From Pseudomonadota bacterium (GTDB taxonomy: Bacteria > Pseudomonadota > Gammaproteobacteria > Woeseiales > Woeseiaceae), in the NCBI GenBank assembly GCA_027295475.1, contig JAPUKV010000132.1, forward strand, positions 1-6,809: a DNA stretch of 6,809 nt, read 5' to 3'. Positions 1 to 5,294 of the stretch are shown here, in pieces. Made by a program: the position numbers and the translations under genes. Under the pieces are notes generated by a model. The model was not told the DNA's origin. It did no database searches and saw nothing but the letters and a program-made list of their open reading frames with translations. Position 1 is the first letter of the stretch. Each line of letters starts with the position of its first letter.

Positions 1-539
1 TTGATCAGGAACCAGCAATAGATATTCGTTTGCACGCTGAAAGGAGCACCCACCTTCGAGGAAATTGCGGCACGTATGTCTTCTTTATTCTGGACATAGT
101 GGTGTTTGTAATACGGCGGATTGGCGATGATGGCATCGTAAGTCGCTGACCAGGCGTGCTCGTTCAGGAAATCTCTACTCGTCACAGCGTGCTTGATTGC
201 CAACCTCTTGCAGACTGCGGCCAGGTCCTGCGCCAGACCTACGTCTTTTTCCCAGAGCGTGAAGCGAGCGTTTCTCGCAAAGTCCGGGCTTGTTGCACTG
301 AGTGCCCGCTCGAATACGCCCAGGCCGGCGCAGGGATCCAGAACCTGTGGTTCACTGGCAGACACCTCAGTGAGCCACTGGCTCATGAAGCAGGCGACGG
401 AATATGGCGTAAAGAACTGGCCGAGTCTCTTGCGATACGCAAGATCGCTCTTTTCGGCATAGATCAGCTCCAGCTCGTTTGAGGACAGATCGGCTGCCTG
501 GACGTCGATGTCGGCTGCGGCTGTGCCCACTTCTGTCAC
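1..539 (-). CDS. N6-adenine DNA methyltransferase, gamma class (partial, N-terminal 179 residues)
   Basis: Predicted to transfer a methyl group from S-adenosylmethionine to adenine in DNA, as part of a restriction-modification system or as an orphan enzyme. Visible in order are the motif X-type signature LGQFFTP (residues 39-45), the SAM-binding motif I VLDPCAGLGVFE (67-78), an acidic motif II-like WEKD (96-99), SRDFL (121-125), and the catalytic NPPYY (140-144). The order X, I, IV is that of Eco57I/TaqI-like gamma N6A methylases. Motif I reads CAGLG rather than the usual CGSG, a mild deviation. The start is GTG at 539-537: an in-frame TAA lies shortly upstream, and AGAGGA sits six bases before the GTG. 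The gene runs off the left edge, so the target-recognition region and any fused or neighbouring endonuclease are not visible. The methylase assignment is firm; its biological role (restriction or epigenetic) is open. Confidence 0.88.
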   Translation of the reverse strand, partial: MTEVGTAAADIDVQAADLSSNELELIYAEKSDLAYRKRLGQFFTPYSVACFMSQWLTEVSASEPQVLDPCAGLGVFERALSATSPDFARNARFTLWEKDVGLAQDLAAVCKRLAIKHAVTSRDFLNEHAWSATYDAIIANPPYYKHHYVQNKEDIRAAISSKVGAPFSVQTNIYCWFLI

Positions 540-545
540 TGGAGT

Positions 546-551
546 TCCTCT
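546..551 (-). promoter_or_regulatory. Ribosome binding site of the DNA methylase
   Basis: AGAGGA on the minus strand lies six bases upstream of the GTG at 539-537. It supports this non-ATG start, which is also the first possible start after an in-frame stop. Confidence 0.65.
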
Positions 552-571
552 GTGAAGGTTTTAGCCCGAAC

Positions 572-600
572 ATTTAACCATGACGGTCGGGCGGCTCCAA
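572..600 (-). promoter_or_regulatory. Possible promoter of the DNA methylase
   Basis: On the minus strand TTGGAG (600-595) is followed after 17 bases by TTAAAT (577-572), with TG one base before the -10 element (extended -10). The -35 match is weak (TTG only). A promoter is needed here because the terminator at 602-626 isolates the methylase from the gene upstream of it. The call rests on consensus matching by eye. Confidence 0.3.
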
Positions 601-601
601 C

Positions 602-626
602 AAAAAGGCGCCCCTTGCGGGGCGCC
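602..626 (-). terminator. Rho-independent terminator of the duplicated-domain exported protein
   Basis: A perfect 8-base-pair GC stem (607-614 paired with 619-626, loop TTGC read on the plus strand) is followed on the minus strand by five T residues (606-602). It begins about 20 bases past the stop codon of the minus-strand gene ending at 647. There is no T run on the plus-strand side, so it acts on minus-strand transcripts. Confidence 0.9.
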
Positions 627-646
627 TGCCGATTCGCGTAACTTTG

Positions 647-1417
647 CTACGGAGTTTCCATCTGAATATCCCACAGGTAATCAGAATGTGAGCCGCAGAT
701 GTCAGTGAATTCCACGGCAGCCGGGTCCGGTTCGTCGCCACCGTAAAGCGCCTCTATAAGGTCGCCACGGGCTGCCAGTATTGCCTTGTGATCGGCGCCG
801 GTCACCGTCTGCAGGCGACGATACTTGCCGCCGATGAAATGGGCTGACCAGCCCCAGGTAGCGAGTTTGCCGTCGGCTATGGCCTTATCGAGGAGTGGCG
901 CAAACGTGCTCTCGAAGATTTCGTCAGCGCGCTCTTCTGTGCTTTCGTTACACACGTAATACACGGACAAGCCGGCATCCGCCCTGCCTTCCCCCGGCGC
1001 CTGACTCGTTAGTTGAACCGTCCAGATATAGTCGTCATGTGCATAGCAGATGTCGGCACCCTCGTCCTCACCGTCCAGCGCAGCGAATTTTGCCTGCATT
1101 GCGTCCAGTGCATCCAGCAGGCCATCGAGAGTCTCATTTTGAAAGTAAAATACGCGCCGCCATTTGCCGCCCGTATGGTGTGCCAGCCAACCCCATGAGG
1201 CGAAGGCACCCTCTTCTACAAGCTCGTCATAGATAGGTGCGTCCGTCTCTTTGAGGATCTCGTCCATACGATCCTGCCCACTTAGTTTGCAATATTGGTA
1301 GGTCGCGTAAGTAAATGCGATTGGCCCTTCCTGCTCTTCCTCTTCCTCCTGTGCCATGCAAGCGACGGAGATTGCCCCAACAAGCACAGCAACCACGAAG
1401 ATATTGATCTTATTCAT
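647..1417 (-). CDS. Exported protein of unknown function with a tandemly duplicated domain
   Basis: Not a family I recognise. Residues 1-20 form a signal peptide (MNKIN, then a hydrophobic stretch ending SVAC-MAQ). Cys20 could be a lipidated cysteine, but Ser at -3 makes the lipobox weak. A glutamate-rich run follows (24-30). The rest is two related copies of a roughly 100-residue domain, about 36-137 and 151-253. Both share Y-x(1-2)-C near the start, a DEI...AP segment, ASWGW/ATWGW with AH and GGK(W/Y)RR, and a closing (A/T)DIC...H-D/S-DY-(I/L)W. Each copy carries two cysteines in matching places (43 and 124; 156 and 241). I chose the ATG at 1417 because AGGAG lies six bases upstream and the signal peptide starts there; a longer version from 1477 adds 20 residues that look non-coding. 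The gene is probably monocistronic, ending in the terminator at 602-626. Confidence 0.85.
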   Translation of the reverse strand: MNKINIFVVAVLVGAISVACMAQEEEEEQEGPIAFTYATYQYCKLSGQDRMDEILKETDAPIYDELVEEGAFASWGWLAHHTGGKWRRVFYFQNETLDGLLDALDAMQAKFAALDGEDEGADICYAHDDYIWTVQLTSQAPGEGRADAGLSVYYVCNESTEERADEIFESTFAPLLDKAIADGKLATWGWSAHFIGGKYRRLQTVTGADHKAILAARGDLIEALYGGDEPDPAAVEFTDICGSHSDYLWDIQMETP

Positions 1418-1423
1418 TATGCT

Positions 1424-1428
1424 CTCCT
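1424..1428 (-). promoter_or_regulatory. Ribosome binding site fixing the start at 1417
   Basis: AGGAG on the minus strand lies six bases before the ATG at 1417-1415. It decides between this start and an in-frame upstream one at 1477, and places the signal peptide at the true N-terminus. Confidence 0.75.
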
Positions 1429-1478
1429 GATATCGGATACACCGATGACGCATCGCACAAAGGCGACGATGCAGCAAG

Positions 1479-1509
1479 TGTATACGATGCGATACTCGCT
1501 TTCAGTCAA
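1479..1509 (-). promoter_or_regulatory. Possible promoter of the duplicated-domain exported protein
   Basis: On the minus strand TTGACT (1509-1504, five of six to the -35 consensus) is followed after 19 bases by TATACA (1484-1479). The spacing is two longer than ideal. It would give a leader of roughly 55 bases before the ATG at 1417. Consensus matching by eye only. Confidence 0.4.
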
Positions 1510-1553
1510 CGCACGAATGGGGAGCTGGTTTTGTTGCTGTCAGGGACGGGTGA

Positions 1554-1584
1554 GCGTAATGACTGTATCCACAGTCATCGACGC
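1554..1584. repeat. Strong inverted repeat between divergent genes
   Basis: ATGACTGT (1559-1566) and ACAGTCAT (1571-1578) are perfect 8-base inverted arms around the 4-base loop ATCC. After a small asymmetric bulge (A at 1558 opposite CG at 1579-1580) the pairing resumes as GCGT (1554-1557) with ACGC (1581-1584), so 12 pairs in all. No T run follows on either strand, which argues against a terminator. It could be an operator or an RNA hairpin; it lies upstream of the candidate promoter at 1479-1509. Confidence 0.7.
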
Positions 1585-1640
1585 CCACTGTTTGTTTATA
1601 GGTGGTCTTTTCTAGCCCGCGTGAATTCTATCAAGCGTTG

Positions 1641-1660
1641 CGTTGTCGAATTTGGCAACG
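1641..1660. repeat. Short imperfect hairpin
   Basis: CGTTGTC (1641-1647) can pair with GGCAACG (1654-1660) through one T-G wobble, around the loop GAATTT. There is no T tract beside it. A role is not evident and chance is possible. Confidence 0.35.
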
Positions 1661-1771
1661 GGCTTGGACGTTGTCATAGAACCATTCGTCATAGTGAATT
1701 GGCGCGTATTGTTGCGCCTCGATTTTCTTCACGCATGCCGCCAGCGACATGGCTTCATTTTGTGTGGGTGT

Positions 1772-1799
1772 TTGAAAGGCCCCATGACAAAATTATGAA
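1772..1799 (+). promoter_or_regulatory. Possible promoter of the secreted four-cysteine protein
   Basis: TTGAAA (1772-1777, five of six to consensus) is followed after 16 bases by TATGAA (1794-1799, four of six). A second -10-like TACAAT (1819-1824) lies further downstream without a good -35. Either would give a leader of roughly 70-100 bases carrying the tandem repeat at 1845-1892. By-eye call. Confidence 0.3.
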
Positions 1800-1844
1800 T
1801 TTGGCCTCCACGCAGGGTTACAATCCCCTTCTCAGGACGTGCCG

Positions 1845-1892
1845 GTTGCCGGCCCACCGCTAAGATATGTTGCCGGCCCACCGTCAAGAACT
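1845..1892 (+). repeat. Two-copy 24-base tandem repeat just upstream of a start codon
   Basis: GTTGCCGGCCCACCG occurs identically at 1845-1859 and 1869-1883, a period of 24 bases. The remaining nine bases of each unit match at five positions, so 20 of 24 agree. The second unit ends just before the ribosome binding site (GGAG at 1895-1898), so the repeat falls in the probable 5' leader. Confidence 0.75.
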
Positions 1893-1903
1893 TCGGAGAC
1901 ACT

Positions 1904-2854
1904 ATGCGTTATCTGACGATATTTGCGGCTCTGTTGTTAGTCTGTTCCCCGGGCAGCGCCGAAACCCTGACTGAAAGAAGACTTTCCAGCGGTGACATAG
2001 GTACGCTGGTATTCATGGCGCCAGAGAAATGGAAGGGCGTTGAGGGCTATGACGACCTGGAGGCCGCAGCCATTTATGAGCTCTCGTCCCGCCGGGAAAA
2101 GTTCAGCCTGAGCATCAGCATCAAGAATGCCGGCTTCGAGGCGCAGGATGACCCGGTGAAAATGGATGCTCTGATCACTGCGCGTCTCGATGGCTATCTC
2201 GAATACACGATGGCCGAGCATGTCGAAAACTCAGTTGAGGGTGAGATCAACGCCACCAGGTTCGCCGATCGAAATCATGGTATTTATGCGCGCATGCGCG
2301 ATAGGAACCCGGGCAACGATCCATTCGTCTACTTCACTCACGGCGCACGTGTGCTCGACGACAAGTTTATCGTGTTTTCCCTGTATTCAAACGATAAAGA
2401 CCAATCCGTAATGAGCAGGACCTTTGACGTCATCTCAAGCTTCAAGTCCGTACGTGAATGGGCGAACGCACCGGATTCTTATCTTTGCGTAGTCGAGCAA
2501 CTGGTCGGCTTCGACATTGTAGACGAAGAATGGGACGCCATCAGCTCGAAGAAAGTCAAACACAGCTATGTCGTCAGGCGATCCAGACCGGGCGATGAGT
2601 TTGCCGGCTCCTCAGAATGGGTCTTCTCAGCTGCGGGAAAAGAAAACACGAATACGTTTTGCGATAACGAGTCTATTGCTCATGGCCTGTTCCTGTGCAG
2701 CGGCATGGACGACGAGGAATTCCGCATGGACTCAAGAACTTTGCGCTTTCTCTACGTCTATCTGAAAGGCTATCACGATGTGTCCCCGGAGGCAGTGCCG
2801 GATGAGGACGGTCTCAAACCGCAAATGGAAATTGGCACATGCGAAGCCCGGTAA
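1904..2854 (+). CDS. Secreted (periplasmic) protein of unknown function, four cysteines in mature form
   Basis: I do not recognise a named family. Residues 1-19 are a typical Sec signal peptide (MRY, a leucine-rich core, then a GSA cleavage site before Glu20). The first half of the mature chain (about 20-183) has FMAPEKWKG near its start and a closing segment around RTFDVISSFKSV. That layout resembles small periplasmic proteins of the DcrB/PsbP-like type, but this is only a resemblance by eye. The second part (about 190-316) begins YLC, GF...W and contains Cys195, 253, 265 and 313, enough for two disulfides in the periplasm. The start ATG has GGAG five bases upstream (1895-1898). It is followed after 44 bases by the end of a convergent gene; I see no terminator there. 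Coding and export are well supported; function is unknown. Confidence 0.85.
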   Translation: MRYLTIFAALLLVCSPGSAETLTERRLSSGDIGTLVFMAPEKWKGVEGYDDLEAAAIYELSSRREKFSLSISIKNAGFEAQDDPVKMDALITARLDGYLEYTMAEHVENSVEGEINATRFADRNHGIYARMRDRNPGNDPFVYFTHGARVLDDKFIVFSLYSNDKDQSVMSRTFDVISSFKSVREWANAPDSYLCVVEQLVGFDIVDEEWDAISSKKVKHSYVVRRSRPGDEFAGSSEWVFSAAGKENTNTFCDNESIAHGLFLCSGMDDEEFRMDSRTLRFLYVYLKGYHDVSPEAVPDEDGLKPQMEIGTCEAR

Positions 2855-2898
2855 AAATCCTGCACAAGTGTCTTCAGATGCGAGCAGGTCTTCGCCCG

Positions 2899-3777
2899 TC
2901 AGGATGCCTCCTGCACCGTAACTTTCTGCCGCGTCAAAAATCTATTGCTCACCGCACTTACCAACAACAGTGCGACGCATATCACTTGCGTGAAGGTATG
3001 TGATCCGAAAACGAGTGCATTGTCGGCACGCAAATATTCGATGAAAAACCGCAGCACACAGTAGCCGGCCAACGTGACGAGCGCGACTACACCGGGCGCG
3101 TGTTGCTTCTTTGAGAAAACGTGCAGGCAGGCCAGGAGACCGAGCAGCAACACCAGTTCGTACAATTGTGTCGGGTGCACCGGCAGCGATGATTGAGCAC
3201 CTGGCTCGATCAGTCCTAATAAAAGGTGTTGCTGGTAGGCAAAGCTGCCGATGGGAAAGCTCACTACCGTGATGAGCCAGTCGCCGGCCAGCCAGGGCAG
3301 CGTCTGCACCTGGGTAGCAAGCTCAGGGTCGGAGATATTGGCAAGGCCGGCAACCGGATGCGTCAGATCGCCCCAACAGCAGCCGGCCATGAAGCAACCG
3401 ACACGGAGAATGACCAGCCACAGCACTGCCGGCAAAGCTAAGACGTCCAGCATGCCGCGGAAGGACAATTTTGCCAGGCGACTGTAAATCAGCAACATGG
3501 GGAAACCGATGAACAACAGGCCGAAAAGGCGAAACCGGGCGTGTGTTTGATAAAGCTCCCCGACGATATTGCCGTCATCGGGGCTCGCTAAAGTCAGCAA
3601 CTTCGCCCCGAGCGTAGCAACGATGAATATGAGCGGTACGGCTAGATCGATGTGGGATGTGTCGAGACCCGCTGCGATCGCACGTCGCCGCGCATACAGC
3701 CAACACAACACGAGTGCTGCGACCAGTATCAGGCCGTAGGGCGTGATCCAGATCTGATCGCCGAAGTGAGAATACAA
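2899..3777 (-). CDS. Divergent Lgt-family (prolipoprotein diacylglyceryl transferase-like) membrane protein
   Basis: Lgt moves diacylglycerol from phosphatidylglycerol to the lipobox cysteine of prolipoproteins at the inner membrane. This 292-residue protein has family length, about seven hydrophobic segments and recognisable signatures: PYGL (Tyr14, aligning with E. coli Tyr26), R125-V-G-C-F-M-A-G-C-C-W-G136, HPTQLYE (201-207), and RFFIEYLR (243-250). By manual alignment Arg125, Gly136, Arg243 and Glu247 match E. coli Arg143, Gly154, Arg239 and Glu243. Cys128 stands where Asn146 should be and Cys133 where Glu151 should be, and the His103 segment lacks an obvious histidine. It is therefore a paralogous branch, and lipoprotein modification is not assured. 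The start is TTG at 3777-3775, one codon after the TGA of the preceding gene and in the same frame; the next in-frame ATG would delete the first segments. GGA seven bases upstream is a weak binding site, so coupled reinitiation is likely. Confidence 0.8.
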   Translation of the reverse strand: MYSHFGDQIWITPYGLILVAALVLCWLYARRRAIAAGLDTSHIDLAVPLIFIVATLGAKLLTLASPDDGNIVGELYQTHARFRLFGLLFIGFPMLLIYSRLAKLSFRGMLDVLALPAVLWLVILRVGCFMAGCCWGDLTHPVAGLANISDPELATQVQTLPWLAGDWLITVVSFPIGSFAYQQHLLLGLIEPGAQSSLPVHPTQLYELVLLLGLLACLHVFSKKQHAPGVVALVTLAGYCVLRFFIEYLRADNALVFGSHTFTQVICVALLLVSAVSNRFLTRQKVTVQEAS

Positions 3778-3780
3778 AAG

Positions 3781-4602
3781 TCAATCCAGGAATAAGACGA
3801 TGCCGGCATCTTCAAGCATCTCGGCGATCAGGTCATAGTCTTCCTGTGGCACTCGCTGGTAATCGGGCAAATCGCCCTCTTTTACGAACAGCTCAGGATT
3901 CTTGATATGTTGCCGTATCAGTTTTTCAGCCTGCGAACGAGTTTCTACTTTTCCGAGATCCTCAAATTCGGGATTGATGAAATCCGTGTCCATATGCTCT
4001 TTGGTAACCGAATCAACGCGCTGCACCCACCAAACCTTCGGATCCATGCCGCGTTCACTGTCGAGATCCATCATGGGTTGCCAGACCATAAAACGCACAC
4101 GCTTGATCGTGGTCAGCCAGCCTTTGTATAAAGAAACGCTACCAATCACGTACACTCCGTCCCGCAGGCGCTCGAGGTACGAATCAGCCGCTTCAGAGTC
4201 GTCATCCGCCATCGCTGTGTCGTTGGTCAATGTGTCCTCATCGTTCGTTGCTTCGGCTTCCCCGGCTTCTGCTTCGTCGTCTCCGTCAGTCGCGGTCTCA
4301 AGCATCATCCACGTGACGAGCCAGGTACGCTTGTCGTATGGTTCCAGGGCTACCAGCCAGCCTTCTGATTCATCGGCTGCCAACCAGATGCCTGACATCG
4401 CAGGATCAACCCTGCTCTTTTCTGGATCGCCGATCGGCACCGGCAGCACGAAACAAGCCATGACGCCGAGCAGCAAGGGCACTATCAGGATCGAAACAAT
4501 AACGCCTGCCCTGGAGCGGTTTCGCCGCCCGGCGGGCGCCGGGTCGCCAAGAAATCGCTTGATTGTTGTAAGGACTGAACGCGGTTCAATTGCGTGGTTC
4601 AT
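3781..4602 (-). CDS. Membrane-anchored protein with possible lipobox cysteine and acidic insert, unknown function
   Basis: The 273-residue product starts with a basic cytoplasmic tail (1-32, rich in Arg), then one hydrophobic segment (about 33-54) containing VMAC at 47-50, followed by VPIGDPEKSRVDP and SGIWL. A cysteine directly before this motif suggests either lipidation of Cys50 or a simple single-pass anchor. The long N-tail and Met at -2 make a canonical lipoprotein signal doubtful. The domain after it faces the periplasm. It is interrupted at about 105-140 by a low-complexity acidic insert of Asp, Glu, Ala and Thr, then resumes with a tryptophan-rich part (WLTTIKRVRF, VWW) and a charged C-terminus. 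The ATG at 4602 has only a weak GGA upstream. It sits 32 bases after the small gene upstream and 3 bases before the Lgt-like gene, so the three probably form one transcript. No function is assigned. Confidence 0.82.
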   Translation of the reverse strand: MNHAIEPRSVLTTIKRFLGDPAPAGRRNRSRAGVIVSILIVPLLLGVMACFVLPVPIGDPEKSRVDPAMSGIWLAADESEGWLVALEPYDKRTWLVTWMMLETATDGDDEAEAGEAEATNDEDTLTNDTAMADDDSEAADSYLERLRDGVYVIGSVSLYKGWLTTIKRVRFMVWQPMMDLDSERGMDPKVWWVQRVDSVTKEHMDTDFINPEFEDLGKVETRSQAEKLIRQHIKNPELFVKEGDLPDYQRVPQEDYDLIAEMLEDAGIVLFLD

Positions 4603-4634
4603 ATCTGTGTCCAGTTAGAGTTTCTGTATCCAGC

Positions 4635-4898
4635 CTAATTCAGCAATGCGTGGTCGGCCGGCAACTTGTGCGAGACCCACTTGGCCAGGCGATGCTTCAT
4701 GTTGGGCAAAGTCACCTGATCGGGCGGCAGCGGGATGATTTCTTTGTCGTGAACCAGCAGCCGGTAGGCATATTCTATTTTGAGATTGTGGGAATCCGTA
4801 GCGTCGAATTCGACGATACGGCGCTTCACCGCATTATCCATGACCATGCGTAATGCTTCTTTCAGCAGTTTCGGCTCGTTCTTCAGCTTTCTTGTCAT
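4635..4898 (-). CDS. Small basic cytoplasmic protein, unknown function
   Basis: The product has 87 residues, with no signal peptide or membrane segment. It is rich in Lys and Arg at the start (MTRKLKNEPKLLKEALR) and has a conserved-looking core (IEYAYRLLVHDKEIIPLP) and C-terminal RLAKWVSHKL. The ATG at 4898 is preceded directly by an in-frame TAG, so it is the furthest upstream start. I see no clear Shine-Dalgarno sequence, so a later Met (residue 18 or 20) remains possible. It is the first of three minus-strand genes leading to the Lgt-like gene and is divergent from the gene at 4980. I do not recognise a family; coding status is inferred from composition and tight spacing. Confidence 0.65.
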   Translation of the reverse strand: MTRKLKNEPKLLKEALRMVMDNAVKRRIVEFDATDSHNLKIEYAYRLLVHDKEIIPLPPDQVTLPNMKHRLAKWVSHKLPADHALLN

Positions 4899-4979
4899 CT
4901 ACAATGCCGATAATCAGGACATGGCTATAGTCTAGCAGCCGGGAAAGCAATTGAGACGCCAGTGGGGTATGGTGCGGGG

Positions 4980-5249
4980 ATGACTGACGAAAAATCAACG
5001 CCGACGGACGCTTCTTTTTGGAAAACACAGCCATTCAGGATTATCGAACTGGTCAAGGGCGAACCGCCGGAGGCCGATGATGACCGGGAGTGGTACCGCT
5101 ACGTCATCAGCCAGGGTGACAAGCCGATCACCGGTCTGCGCCAGGGGAGCAAAAGAAGCGTCAAGGCCGCGGTCGATGAAGTCGTTTTACGCCTGAACGA
5201 GCGAAGAATGGGCAAACGGCCCAGCCAGCGGCAAACCAAGAGTCGATAA
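4980..5249 (+). CDS. Small conserved-looking cytoplasmic protein, unknown function
   Basis: An 89-residue product with no signal or membrane segment. The core reads FRIIELVKGEPPEADDDREW, then YRYVISQGDKPITGLRQGS, then a predicted helix with V..AVDEVVLRLNERR and a basic tail. This pattern (WYRYVI, G...I.G.R.GS, LNERR) resembles small uncharacterised proteins I have seen in proteobacteria; I cannot name the family. Two starts are possible. The ATG at 4980 gives a natural MTDEK start but has GGGG immediately before it and a better-placed purine run 12 bases away. An in-frame GTG at 4962 has TGAGA five bases upstream and would add six residues (MGYGAG). I prefer the ATG. It leads a probable operon with the membrane protein 45 bases downstream. 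Confidence 0.72.
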   Translation: MTDEKSTPTDASFWKTQPFRIIELVKGEPPEADDDREWYRYVISQGDKPITGLRQGSKRSVKAAVDEVVLRLNERRMGKRPSQRQTKSR

Positions 5250-5279
5250 ACATACAGACCGGCAGGTCAGACCAGGAAC

Positions 5280-5285
5280 AGTGAG
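5280..5285 (+). promoter_or_regulatory. Weak ribosome binding site supporting a TTG start
   Basis: AGTGAG lies nine bases before TTG 5295-5297. Between the in-frame TAA at 5247-5249 and this TTG there is no ATG or GTG in frame, so TTG is the best available start. Confidence 0.4.
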
Positions 5286-5294
5286 ATCACGGCA

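Larger units (their letters stand above)
1418..1903. other. Gene-free divergent intergenic region
   Basis: This 486-base stretch separates two divergent genes for exported proteins. Open frames exist in it, but their translations lack a plausible start signal, composition or domain and read as noise. It contains a possible minus-strand promoter (1479-1509), a strong inverted repeat (1554-1584), a smaller imperfect hairpin (1641-1660), a 5-base-pair hairpin (1701-1718), a possible plus-strand promoter (1772-1799) and a two-copy tandem repeat (1845-1892). It looks richer in A and T than the flanking genes. No tRNA or known small RNA is recognisable. Confidence 0.7.

Noticed and set aside
156..482. 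Plus-strand open frame opposite the methylase
   Set aside because: The minus-strand frame carries ordered methylase motifs over the same bases; the plus-strand frame is a shadow.
1417..1477. Longer 276-residue version of the duplicated-domain protein
   Set aside because: The extra 20 residues would precede a normal signal peptide, and the AGGAG site sits correctly for the internal ATG at 1417. The candidate -10 element also overlaps the longer start.
1565..1573. DnaA-box-like GTATCCACA within the inverted repeat
   Set aside because: It is a single site with one mismatch to TTATCCACA, has no cluster of boxes or AT-rich unwinding region nearby, and no replication genes are present.
1701..1720. 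GGCGC...GCGCC hairpin followed by a T-containing stretch
   Set aside because: The stem is only five pairs with an eight-base loop, the T run is short and offset, and no plus-strand gene ends upstream that would need a terminator.
1531..1863. Open reading frame of about 110 codons in the divergent spacer
   Set aside because: It has no ribosome binding site, an implausible composition (many Arg, His, Cys, Trp without pattern), and covers the inverted repeat and promoter-like sites. It reads as non-coding.
3902..4618. Long plus-strand open frame of 238 codons opposite the membrane-anchored protein
   Set aside because: The translation is serine- and arginine-rich with no domain. It arises from the antisense of the acidic insert and its codon pattern; the minus-strand frame has a clear membrane segment and operon context.
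4926..4931. TATAGT as a -10 element for the gene at 4980
   Set aside because: No acceptable -35 lies 16-18 bases upstream; the only TTGTCA is 28 bases away.
4834..5034. Minus-strand open frame of 66 codons overlapping both the 87-residue gene and the divergent gene at 4980
   Set aside because: It overlaps two better-supported genes on opposite strands and has no recognisable features.
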